This document shows positions 19,376 through 27,187 of a stretch of DNA of 64,000 bases, in pieces. The stretch is from CAVQEK01 sp963711495. Lineage in GTDB: Bacteria > Bacteroidota > Bacteroidia > Cytophagales > Cyclobacteriaceae. Location: assembly GCA_963711495.1 (NCBI GenBank), contig CAVQEK010000004.1, positions 1,860,001-1,924,000 on the forward strand, in the 5' to 3' direction. The position numbers and the translations under genes were made by a program. The stretch's first letter is position 1; each line of letters begins with the position of its first letter. Below the pieces are notes generated by a model, which was given only the letters and a program-made list of their open reading frames with translations, was not told the origin of the DNA and searched no databases.

Positions 19376-20692
19376 CTACCACCGGGTTGCCTGAAACCGC
19401 CAGCCCGGTTCCACTTTCCGCATCTCAACTTCATCGTTTCTTTCGGTAAGTCCACAGTTTATGTAGTTCTGGTGTAATTTTTCGAGAGCCTTGTGGTCCA
19501 GTTTCACGCCCAACCCTGGTTCACTCGGTACTTTTACGGCACCTTCTTCAAAAGAAAATCTACCGCCTTCGATAATTTCTTCGGATTGCCAGGGATAATG
19601 CGTGTCGAGGGAATATTTAAAATTGGGAATAGCGGCACCCAAATGAACCATGGCAGCGAGGGAAATACCCAGGTGGCTATTGGAATGCATGGAAATTCCC
19701 CGGCCAAAAACTTCACAGATCTTAGCCAGTACTATTGAATTTCTAATCCCGCCCCAAAAATGATGGTCGGCTAAAATAATATCTTCAGAACCCAATCGTA
19801 AGCTTTCCGGGAGATCTTCAAAGGAAGTAGTACACATGTTGGTGGCGAGGGGAATATTTAACGCTTTTGCTACTGCTGCCATGTTGGTCTGTCCACGGGT
19901 AGGGTCCTCCAGATATTCCAATACACCCTCCATTTTTTTTCCGTATTCAATGGAAGTTTGAACAGACCATAAGGCGTTGGGGTCCAGCCTTAAGGGCACG
20001 CTGGGGCCAAAGGCTTCACGAAGGGCCAGTATAGTCTTTACCTCCCGCTCAGGTTCAAACACTCCACCTTTCAGTTTGATGGATTTAAAGCCAAATGCTT
20101 TACACATTGCCTCTGCTTGTGCTACCGTTTCTTCTTCATTCAATGCGCTTTCCTGACGGGCAGCATCCCAGTTTTTGGCTAGGGGATCAGTTTTAAATGC
20201 TAGTTTTCCGCCAGCGCCTTTATGCTTGTAAAAAAGGTAAGCAGCGAATGGTACGCTTTTCCGGTATGCCCCACCCAGGAGATCTGCCACTGGCCGATTT
20301 GTATATTTTCCAATGATGTCAAGACAAGCTACTTCGATAGCGCTGCAAATATGGACCAATTTTCGCTGGTCCCAGGGTGAATCGCCTCGCTGGTCGCTCT
20401 CGTCCCTGCCAAAATACTGTTTTATTCCATTGAAGATCGAATTAATTTGAAATGGATCCTTGTCAATGATTAATTTCCCGGCCGACTCCAATGCCTGGTT
20501 TGTTGCATTTGACCCGGGGATTTCACTGACTCCTGTAATGCGATCATTGGTAACCAATTCAATAACTGTTCTTAAGGCATAAGGAGCATGCATCCCGGCT
20601 GCATTAAGCAATGGCGGGTCTGTAATTGCAATTGGCGTAATATGCATTTCGGTAATACGTGGACCTGGTTTCCGGGTGTTTAATTTTATCAT
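19376..20692 (-). CDS. gudD: D-glucarate dehydratase
   Basis: This 438-residue enolase-superfamily enzyme of the glucarate dehydratase subgroup converts D-glucarate (and often L-idarate) to 5-keto-4-deoxyglucarate. Active-site residues line up well with E. coli GudD: Lys206/Lys208 (IKLKGG), Asp237 and Asn239 (LDPNALW), Glu262 (LEDP), Asn285 (ATNM), His336 (HSNSHLGISLA) and Asp363 (DTHYPWQ). It is convergent with, not part of, the permease-aldolase-reductase operon, but supplies the substrate of that aldolase. Its upstream region is shared with the divergent GH125 gene and holds candidate DeoR sites. Confidence 0.9.
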   Translation of the reverse strand: MIKLNTRKPGPRITEMHITPIAITDPPLLNAAGMHAPYALRTVIELVTNDRITGVSEIPGSNATNQALESAGKLIIDKDPFQINSIFNGIKQYFGRDESDQRGDSPWDQRKLVHICSAIEVACLDIIGKYTNRPVADLLGGAYRKSVPFAAYLFYKHKGAGGKLAFKTDPLAKNWDAARQESALNEEETVAQAEAMCKAFGFKSIKLKGGVFEPEREVKTILALREAFGPSVPLRLDPNALWSVQTSIEYGKKMEGVLEYLEDPTRGQTNMAAVAKALNIPLATNMCTTSFEDLPESLRLGSEDIILADHHFWGGIRNSIVLAKICEVFGRGISMHSNSHLGISLAAMVHLGAAIPNFKYSLDTHYPWQSEEIIEGGRFSFEEGAVKVPSEPGLGVKLDHKALEKLHQNYINCGLTERNDEVEMRKVEPGWRFQATRW

Positions 20693-20904
20693 CTGTCTAT
20701 CGTATCTTTTTTTGTCATCATTTTTGAAAGATAATCAATAGGGTATAACTGTACAAGATCCGGATTTTAGGGATTCACCATTATCACCTTCAATGAATTG
20801 CAAAAAGACGCATTATTTCAGGGGTTTTTATTTAAATTCAAACCGAAATATGCACTATTAATTAAAATGACGCACTTTTTTAGGGCGCATTAAAAAACAA
20901 TGAT
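20693..20904. promoter_or_regulatory. gudD/GH125 divergent region with candidate DeoR operators
   Basis: The sequence TGCAAAAAGACGCATTAT at 20799-20816 matches 16 of 18 positions with TGCAAAAAGATGCATTAA at 24501-24518, just upstream of the DeoR gene. Related GCGCATTAAA lies at 20885-20894, and ATGACGCA near 20868-20875. Repetition of one motif upstream of both the DeoR gene and these catabolic genes is the pattern of a regulator and its operators. Distances allow control of either gene. Confidence 0.5.
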
Positions 20905-22335
20905 ATGAAATTGAACAGGCGAACTTTTGTGAAGACTTCTGGATTGGCTACGTTTGGGTTAACCTCAGGAATCGGGATGTCGGGATTTACCCTTAACCAA
21001 AAACCTGAATCAAAAAGACCGCCGTTAAAATCCAGGAACTTTACCAGTGAAGCGGTAGAATCAACCATCCGGCAAGTAACAGGAAAACTGAAAAACCAGA
21101 AGCTGGCCTGGTTGTTTGAGAATTGTTTTCCCAACACACTCGATACGACGGTCAATTTTAAAATGATTGATGGTAAACCAGACACTTTTGTGATCACCGG
21201 CGATATTCATGCCATGTGGTTGCGCGATTCTTCGGCACAAGTATGGCCTTACTTGCCTCTAACCACGCAGGATGCCAAATTGAAACAACTAATTGCCGGC
21301 GTCATCAATCGACAGACGAAATGCATTTTGATCGATCCATATGCCAATGCTTTTAATGAGGGGCCCACAGGGAGTGAATGGGATAAAGATCTAACAGACA
21401 TGAAGCCGGAACTTCACGAACGGAAATGGGAGATCGATTCATTATGTTATCCGGTGAGGCTGGCTTATGGTTACTGGAAAACAACCGGGGACGTGTCGTG
21501 TTTTACCGAAGATTGGGAAAAAGCCATGAAATTGGTGGTACAGACATTCCGTCAGCAACAACGTAAAGATGGACCGGGGCCCTATCATTTTATGCGTACC
21601 ACACCGATTGCCACAGATACTGTACCTGGCCGGGGATATGGTAATCCCATTGTTCCTGTCGGATTAATCTGCTCCACATTCAGGCCTTCGGATGATGCTA
21701 CTATTTATCTTTTTCTGGTTCCATCCAATTATTTTGCGGTAAAATCACTCCGTCAAATAGCGGAGATTTCAAAAACCGTTTTTGGAAATCAGGATCTTTC
21801 CAATCAGTGTATCGAACTCGCCAATGAAGTGGAGGATGCACTAAAAAAATACGCCCATATCGATCATTTGGAAGATGGAATTTTATTACCCTATGAGGTT
21901 GATGGGTTTGGCAACCGGCTCTTCATGGATGATGCCAACGTGCCCAGTTTATTGGCCATGCCTTATCTCGATACGATAAACCCAAAAGACCCTATTTACC
22001 AGCGCACCCGGGAATTCGTTTTGAGCAAAGACAATCCCTATTTTTTCAAGGGGAATGCTGCGGAGGGCATTGGCGGACCACACGTTGGCATGAATATGAT
22101 TTGGCCAATGGGTATCACTATGCGCGCCCTCACCAGTCAGGATAATGATGAAATTGTACATTGCATTAAAATGCTGATGAATACTGATGCCGGCACAGGA
22201 TTTATGCATGAATCTTTTGACAAAGACAATCCCACCAATTTTACGCGCAAGTGGTTTGCCTGGGCGAATACATTATTTGGTGAATTGATCCTAAAGGTAT
22301 ATCACGAGAACCCGGCTCTTTTAGGTAATATTTGA
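20905..22335 (+). CDS. GH125 exo-alpha-1,6-mannosidase
   Basis: This 476-residue enzyme of glycoside hydrolase family 125 is a metal-independent exo-alpha-1,6-mannosidase with an (alpha/alpha)6 barrel. Family marks are HAMWLRDSSAQVWPYL (residues 102-117), TFRPSDDAT with candidate catalytic acid Asp263/264, and TGFMHESFDKDNP with candidate base Glu436. The N-terminus has a twin-arginine motif (LNRRTFVKTSG) and a hydrophobic stretch, so it should be exported folded by Tat. Gene order with the PNGase F-like gene 31 bp downstream points to N-glycan breakdown. Divergent from gudD. Confidence 0.93.
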   Translation: MKLNRRTFVKTSGLATFGLTSGIGMSGFTLNQKPESKRPPLKSRNFTSEAVESTIRQVTGKLKNQKLAWLFENCFPNTLDTTVNFKMIDGKPDTFVITGDIHAMWLRDSSAQVWPYLPLTTQDAKLKQLIAGVINRQTKCILIDPYANAFNEGPTGSEWDKDLTDMKPELHERKWEIDSLCYPVRLAYGYWKTTGDVSCFTEDWEKAMKLVVQTFRQQQRKDGPGPYHFMRTTPIATDTVPGRGYGNPIVPVGLICSTFRPSDDATIYLFLVPSNYFAVKSLRQIAEISKTVFGNQDLSNQCIELANEVEDALKKYAHIDHLEDGILLPYEVDGFGNRLFMDDANVPSLLAMPYLDTINPKDPIYQRTREFVLSKDNPYFFKGNAAEGIGGPHVGMNMIWPMGITMRALTSQDNDEIVHCIKMLMNTDAGTGFMHESFDKDNPTNFTRKWFAWANTLFGELILKVYHENPALLGNI

Positions 22336-22366
22336 TTTTTATCAATTTTTAAATACCCGGAAAAGA

Positions 22367-23617
22367 ATGAATTCCAACACATTTCTGCCACCGCTATCCT
22401 GGTGTTTATATATTATTTTAACCTTGACCATCATATCGTGCGGTCCGCGTAGATATCAGTCTTTTGGTGACCGCGATGTGGAAGTGTTTCACACTGAGCA
22501 TTTATATTTTGATCCGGAACTGAATAAACAGGGACCTGATACGGCCAAAAACGAAGTAATCCGGATTGGATCTGGCCGGATACTGCTTAAAAAAATTGAT
22601 GCGCCGAATTATCAGCGTCACACCACTGTGAAGGCACAGATTACATTACAATCGGCTGGCGATCGATGGGACAAATCCGGTTCTTGTTTCGTAATACCAA
22701 AAAGGTCCCTGGTCAATTTTCTATCAATTTCTGCCAATAAAAGCAAATTTCCTGCGGTAGATTCGACGCTTTCAGGGAAACCTGGGGTTATTGCTTCTGA
22801 TGATTATGAGCCTGTCATGGAATTAATGCGATTTATGACGCCATTCGGTGTGGGTGCTTACAGCGATTCCATGGCCCTGAGAAGGCCGGTTTATATACCG
22901 TTTTGGGAAAAAGAGGTTAGCTGGGAGGAGGACGTCACTCCTTTGCTTAGTGAATTACAAGGTGAATGCTGGATCGGGATTTGGATCGATACCTGGACTA
23001 AAGAAGGGTATACTGTAAGTATGCAACTTAAATATGAAGAAAGTGAATCGCCATATTATGGTAAAAAAATTATGCATGCTGAACCTTTGGTCAACACAAT
23101 TGCTTATATGGCGCCGCAATCGTTATTTGACATTTTTTCAAAATCAAATATTGTTACAGACTTTAATGTTCCGGAGAATGCCAAAAACCTGAGGTTGGAA
23201 TATATCACCACAGGCCACGGAGGCCATGAGGGAGGCGATGAATTTACAAAACAGGAAAATGATATCTATGTGGATGGGAATAAAATATTAAATTTCATCC
23301 CCTGGAGAGATGATTGTGCATCATTCCGTCGATTCAATCCGGGTTCTGGTGTGTGGCTTATTCAGGATACTGCGAGCTACATCGACTGGAAAAAACATGG
23401 TTATGCCACAAAAGTCATTGAGGAACGGTTGGCTTCTTCGGATCTTTCGCGGTCAAACTGGTGCCCGGGAAGCGATGTCCCGCCAGTGAATATTCCGTTG
23501 GGAGATATTCAGCGTGGTCGGCACCAACTCAAAATAAGTATCCCGAATGCGCAACCAGCCAGTGAAAATAAGTTTAACCATTGGCTGGTATCGGCCTATC
23601 TGGTATGGGAAGAATAA
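22367..23617 (+). CDS. PNGase F-like N-glycosidase lipoprotein
   Basis: This 416-residue protein resembles peptide-N(4)-(N-acetyl-beta-glucosaminyl)asparagine amidase F, which releases whole N-glycans from glycoproteins by cutting the Asn side-chain amide. The two jelly-roll domains carry recognisable signatures: DRWDKSG (Asp102, candidate for Asp60 of the Elizabethkingia enzyme), GECWIGIWIDTW, TTGHGGHEGGDEF (Glu292, candidate for Glu206) and SSDLSRSNWCPG. A lipobox TIISC (Cys25) indicates membrane anchoring, unlike the secreted PNGase F. Co-transcribed with the GH125 mannosidase 31 bp upstream. Whether all three catalytic acids are conserved needs an alignment. Confidence 0.9.
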   Translation: MNSNTFLPPLSWCLYIILTLTIISCGPRRYQSFGDRDVEVFHTEHLYFDPELNKQGPDTAKNEVIRIGSGRILLKKIDAPNYQRHTTVKAQITLQSAGDRWDKSGSCFVIPKRSLVNFLSISANKSKFPAVDSTLSGKPGVIASDDYEPVMELMRFMTPFGVGAYSDSMALRRPVYIPFWEKEVSWEEDVTPLLSELQGECWIGIWIDTWTKEGYTVSMQLKYEESESPYYGKKIMHAEPLVNTIAYMAPQSLFDIFSKSNIVTDFNVPENAKNLRLEYITTGHGGHEGGDEFTKQENDIYVDGNKILNFIPWRDDCASFRRFNPGSGVWLIQDTASYIDWKKHGYATKVIEERLASSDLSRSNWCPGSDVPPVNIPLGDIQRGRHQLKISIPNAQPASENKFNHWLVSAYLVWEE

Positions 23618-23637
23618 TTTCTGGATGGTTTTTATTT

Positions 23638-24384
23638 TTACAGGACTTCGATCCCTTTTTTGATGTAGGGCATCAACAACGGGTCCGTATTGTCGATATC
23701 GGTTACCAACACATCCACCTGATCCAGATCACACACTTTAAAGGGCTGGGTGCTGTTCAATTTTTTAGAGATCACCAGCGATGCCACTTGGTTGGAGGCA
23801 TTGATGATGGCTTTTTTGATCACCGTTTCTTCCCGGTTAGCTTCTGTAAATCCATTATCAGGATGAACACTGGTGATGCCGAGAAAACAGATATCGGCAT
23901 TTATTTCTTTCAAGGCTTCTAATACGCTATAACCAACCGTCGTTTCTCCTTTTTTGAGGATGTTCCCTCCCAATAATATGCCTTCTATGTGTTCGTATTC
24001 GCAGAGTTTCGTTGCCACTGGAATGGAGTTGGTAAAAACAGTCAGGTGCATATCTCGTGGTAAAATATTCACGAGTTGCAGGTTGGTAGTACCTCCATCG
24101 ATTATGAGTACTTGTTCATGCTTGATCAGACTCACTGCTTTTTTGGCGATAAGGTGCTTCAGGTGGATTTCCTCTACTTCCCTTTTTTTAAAACTCGGAA
24201 TATAAGAAAGGGATACAGCGCCACCATGAACTTTTTTCAGATGGCCTTTTTCTGCAAGTTCGTGGAGGTCGCGTCGCACGGTGTCCTCAGAGACTGTGAA
24301 TTTTCTACACAATGAGGTGGATTTCACACGATTATAGAGCACCAGTTCTTCCAGGATTAATTTCTGTCTTTCAGCTTTGAGCAT
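23638..24384 (-). CDS. DeoR-family transcriptional regulator
   Basis: The protein is about 248 residues. The N-terminal DeoR helix-turn-helix reads LKAERQKLILEELV through TVSEDTVRRDLHELAEKGHLKKVHGG. The C-terminal DeoRC sugar-phosphate sensor domain carries LIIDGGTTNLQL and NADICFLGITSVHPDNGFTE. These proteins usually repress a nearby catabolic operon until a phosphorylated sugar binds. I chose the ATG at 24384 because DeoR proteins start just before LKxERQ; an in-frame ATG at 24420 adds 12 serine-rich residues. It converges on the PNGase F gene with a 20-bp gap. Candidate operators lie in its own upstream region and upstream of GH125/gudD. Confidence 0.92.
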   Translation of the reverse strand: MLKAERQKLILEELVLYNRVKSTSLCRKFTVSEDTVRRDLHELAEKGHLKKVHGGAVSLSYIPSFKKREVEEIHLKHLIAKKAVSLIKHEQVLIIDGGTTNLQLVNILPRDMHLTVFTNSIPVATKLCEYEHIEGILLGGNILKKGETTVGYSVLEALKEINADICFLGITSVHPDNGFTEANREETVIKKAIINASNQVASLVISKKLNSTQPFKVCDLDQVDVLVTDIDNTDPLLMPYIKKGIEVL

Positions 24385-24500
24385 ATCAGTTGAACTTGAA
24401 GATTTACTATGATTAGTCAAAATTAGAAGTTATAAAATGTTTAAAAATATATAGATCAGGGCTTAATTAAATAAAGACCTGCAAATCTGGCTTAATATCC

Positions 24501-24557
24501 TGCAAAAAGATGCATTAATATAGTATATTTTTCGGATTTAACGCACAGATAATGCGT
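24501..24557. promoter_or_regulatory. Candidate DeoR operator pair
   Basis: TGCAAAAAGATGCATTAA (24501-24518) recurs with two mismatches at 20799-20816. ATAATGCGT at 24549-24557 is the exact reverse complement of ACGCATTAT found at 20808-20816. The two sites lie upstream of the DeoR gene and would allow autoregulation. Confidence 0.5.
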
Positions 24558-24653
24558 AAATTTGATGAACCATTTTGGATTTTGAGAAAGTGATGATCCG
24601 GGTCTTGAATTATTTCAAATAATTTGCAAAGTAAAAAGTCGCGATGCGGTTTT

Positions 24654-25274
24654 TCAATAGAGACTTCCTACAATCCGACGTCCATGAAATTCATCAGTTT
24701 TAATGATTTGACTGACGGCGTTCAGATTGTCTTTGGTGATATTACCTGCCGCCATGACCTTGATTTTTCCGCGGCTTTTATGTATCAACTCATTGATAAT
24801 TTCTTTTCCTTCTTCGGCAGAAGATGCCCTGCCAGATGTCAGTATCCGATCTATACCTATGCCACTTAAGCTTTTAAAGGCTTCAAAAATATCGAAGGAA
24901 ATGTCAATGGCTTTGTGGAATGTAATATTCAGGGGGCGTGCCAAAGCTACCAGTTTTTCTGTGTTTTCAAGATCGATAAATCCTTGTTTATTCAACAATC
25001 CCAAGACAATGCCGTGTACGCCAATCTTCTTGCAAATATTGATATCATGGCGCATTATTTCCAATTCTTCGTCACTGTAAACAAAGTCGCCGCCGCGAGG
25101 GCGTACCATCACCATAATTGGAATTTTAAGATAATTTTTACAGGTTAAGATAGTGCCTAATGATGGTGTTGTACCATCAACATGCAGGTTCTCACACAAC
25201 TCAATTCTATCAGCGCCAAGTATCTCAGCTTTTTTAGCTTCATAAAAACTCTCAACGCAGGCTTCCTTGATCAT
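24654..25274 (-). CDS. cutC: CutC-family protein (copper homeostasis protein CutC)
   Basis: This 206-residue TIM-barrel protein of the CutC family has the start IKEACVESFYEAKKAEILGADRIELCENL and the later PIMVMVRPRGGDFVYSDEELEIM. GIDRILTSGRASSAEEG and a terminal DEFHGRRIVGSLY complete it. It is about 30-40 residues shorter than E. coli CutC (248) at the C-terminus but covers the Pfam domain, and I see no frameshift. A role in copper handling was proposed originally and has been disputed, so the biochemical function is open. No operon partners; it is transcribed toward the DeoR gene. Confidence 0.9.
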   Translation of the reverse strand: MIKEACVESFYEAKKAEILGADRIELCENLHVDGTTPSLGTILTCKNYLKIPIMVMVRPRGGDFVYSDEELEIMRHDINICKKIGVHGIVLGLLNKQGFIDLENTEKLVALARPLNITFHKAIDISFDIFEAFKSLSGIGIDRILTSGRASSAEEGKEIINELIHKSRGKIKVMAAGNITKDNLNAVSQIIKTDEFHGRRIVGSLY

Positions 25275-25405
25275 TTCGGAGTTTTATCGTTAACAAATCT
25301 CAAAAATATGATTCAAATTAAAACGAAAGTTTTGAAATTTAATGGATTTTGTAAGGAATAATTGTAGAAATTTTAGTTATTCCTACATATGACCATTTCT
25401 AACTT

Positions 25406-26257
25406 ATGAAGATTATGAAACCTATATTAACCATTTTATTGTTTTTGACAGCCTATTTGTCAACGATGGCACAGAAACAAATCACAATCTGCGGGGGACA
25501 TGAATCAGTAACTGCTTTTGCCATGTTTGCCGATGATGCCGGATTTCGAAGCAAGCACCCGGATCCAACACCTTACCATTATGATGGTATGAGCGGGCAA
25601 AAAATTTCATTTAAAGCTACTGATGGTAAAGAGGCTTATGGCTGGGAACTCAAGGCAAAAAATCAAACCAACAATTATTTATTCGTTTTTCACGAATGGT
25701 ATGGTTTAAATGATTATATAAAAAAAGAATCTGAGAAACTGTACAATGATCTTGGCAATGTGAATGTGATTGCTTTGGATCTCTATGATGGCAAAGTTGC
25801 CACAAATCCCGAAGAAGCCGGAAAACTTATGCAGGCCATGAAGCCTGAAAGGGGTATTGCTATTATTGATGGCGCCATCAAATACGTTGGAGCCAAAGTA
25901 CGGATTGCCACCATTGGCTGGTGTTTTGGAGGAGGCTGGTCGTTGCAGGCATCGATAGAGTCGGGCAAACAGGCGGTTGGCTGTGTGATGTATTATGGGA
26001 TGCCGGAGAAGGATGTCGACCGGTTGAAAACATTGAAAACAGATGTTTTGGCCATTTTTGGAAGTCAGGATAAATGGCTCAATGCTCAGGTGGTGGATCA
26101 GTTCAAAAAGGACATGGCAGCAGCCAATAAAAAACTCACGGTAAAAGTATATGATGCGGATCACGCATTTGCCAATCCGAGCAACCCAAAATACAACAGT
26201 GAAGCTACGCGTGATGCATATCAGCTTTCTCTTAACTTTCTGAAAAAGCGGATCTAA
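25406..26257 (+). CDS. Secreted dienelactone hydrolase-family protein
   Basis: This 283-residue alpha/beta hydrolase has a signal peptide (about 1-22, TMAQ) and a short extra N-terminal region. The catalytic triad of dienelactone hydrolases is evident: Cys173 in the nucleophile elbow GWCFGG, Asp222 (FGSQDKW) and His253 (YDADHAF). Dienelactone hydrolases act on enol-lactones in the cytoplasm; an exported member probably cleaves some other ester, and the substrate is unknown. It stands alone, divergent from cutC. The start MKIMKP is used; a start at the second Met would change nothing important. Confidence 0.88.
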   Translation: MKIMKPILTILLFLTAYLSTMAQKQITICGGHESVTAFAMFADDAGFRSKHPDPTPYHYDGMSGQKISFKATDGKEAYGWELKAKNQTNNYLFVFHEWYGLNDYIKKESEKLYNDLGNVNVIALDLYDGKVATNPEEAGKLMQAMKPERGIAIIDGAIKYVGAKVRIATIGWCFGGGWSLQASIESGKQAVGCVMYYGMPEKDVDRLKTLKTDVLAIFGSQDKWLNAQVVDQFKKDMAAANKKLTVKVYDADHAFANPSNPKYNSEATRDAYQLSLNFLKKRI

Positions 26258-26362
26258 TGTGGATTATTCTGTGCGGTAATTGCTTGGATCGTCGTGTTCA
26301 TTTTTGTAATTAAAGTATTCTTTTGACAAAATATTGATCATTCATTAACGATAGAATACAGC

Positions 26363-27094
26363 ATGGGAAAATTAATTATTCTCTCGGGCCCTTCGTGTAT
26401 CGGCAAAAGTCCGCTCGACAAAGCATTGAAAAAATTCTTTCCGGAACTCCGTAATTCCTGGCAAAGTCTGGTGCTCTACAATAGCAGAGATCCGCGTCCT
26501 GGTGAGACAGATGGCGAGGATTATCATTTCAGAACCAGAGGGGAAATGGAATCTCTGAAACAAGATGAACGATATGTTGTGATGGAAGTTCGTGGAGATC
26601 TTCAGGCTCTGGACGTATTGGAACTTATTGAGGATCTGGATAAAGGAGATATTTTCTTTGAAGGTAATCCATTTGTCGGTGAAATTTTGATCAATAATCC
26701 ACGACTGGAAGAAATTGAAAAGGTAAGTGTTTTTATTTCTCCACTATCCGTTGATGAAATTCAATATTTTAAAACCCTTAAGGTCGATCTCGAAAAATTG
26801 GTGACTGACATCATGCGCAGAAAGCTGCTGCGCCGGACCCGAAGACAAAAAACAGAATTGGCATTGAGTGATCTCGAAAATATAGAGATCAGGGCCAAAA
26901 GCGCTTTTGCCGAACTTCGCCATGCCGGTCATTTTGATTTTGTCATTCCCAATTACGATGGGGAAGACAGTGAAAACTGGGACGCATTCTACTATCCGAT
27001 AGGCAATGCCCGTAAAACACTCCTGACTTTCACTGAAATAGTTCGCGGTAATCAACCAACATTTGCTGATCGATGGCCCTTGGATTTGCTGTGA
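26363..27094 (+). CDS. Guanylate kinase-like P-loop protein
   Basis: The 243-residue protein begins with a P-loop, IILSGPSCIGKS, and continues with SRDPRPGETDGEDYHF, equal to the guanylate kinase GMP-binding segment (S-R-x-x-R-x-G-E-x-x-G-x-x-Y). It then diverges: it is about 40 residues longer than Gmk (around 205), and the C-terminal half (RRKLLRRTRRQKTEL, FDFVIPNYDGEDSENWDAF) shows only loose similarity. It may be a paralogue acting on another nucleotide or a signalling relative; whether the genome has another, classical gmk cannot be seen here. It is followed by convergent MATE. Confidence 0.7.
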   Translation: MGKLIILSGPSCIGKSPLDKALKKFFPELRNSWQSLVLYNSRDPRPGETDGEDYHFRTRGEMESLKQDERYVVMEVRGDLQALDVLELIEDLDKGDIFFEGNPFVGEILINNPRLEEIEKVSVFISPLSVDEIQYFKTLKVDLEKLVTDIMRRKLLRRTRRQKTELALSDLENIEIRAKSAFAELRHAGHFDFVIPNYDGEDSENWDAFYYPIGNARKTLLTFTEIVRGNQPTFADRWPLDLL

Positions 27095-27149
27095 ATCTTG
27101 TGTTGGTTTAATCGCAAGGTATTAGGATTAACGCTGGTTATAATAACCA

Positions 27150-27187
27150 AAAACCAAAGAGGACCCTGATCAGACCTCTTTGGTTTT
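27150..27187 (-). terminator. Terminator hairpin overlapping the 3' end of the MATE gene
   Basis: A perfect 13-bp stem, AAAACCAAAGAGG against CCTCTTTGGTTTT, surrounds a 12-base loop and is followed on the minus strand by T-rich sequence. The upstream arm (27175-27187) encodes the last residues of the exporter and the stop codon falls in the loop, so translation to the stop would unfold or mask the hairpin. Confidence 0.8.
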
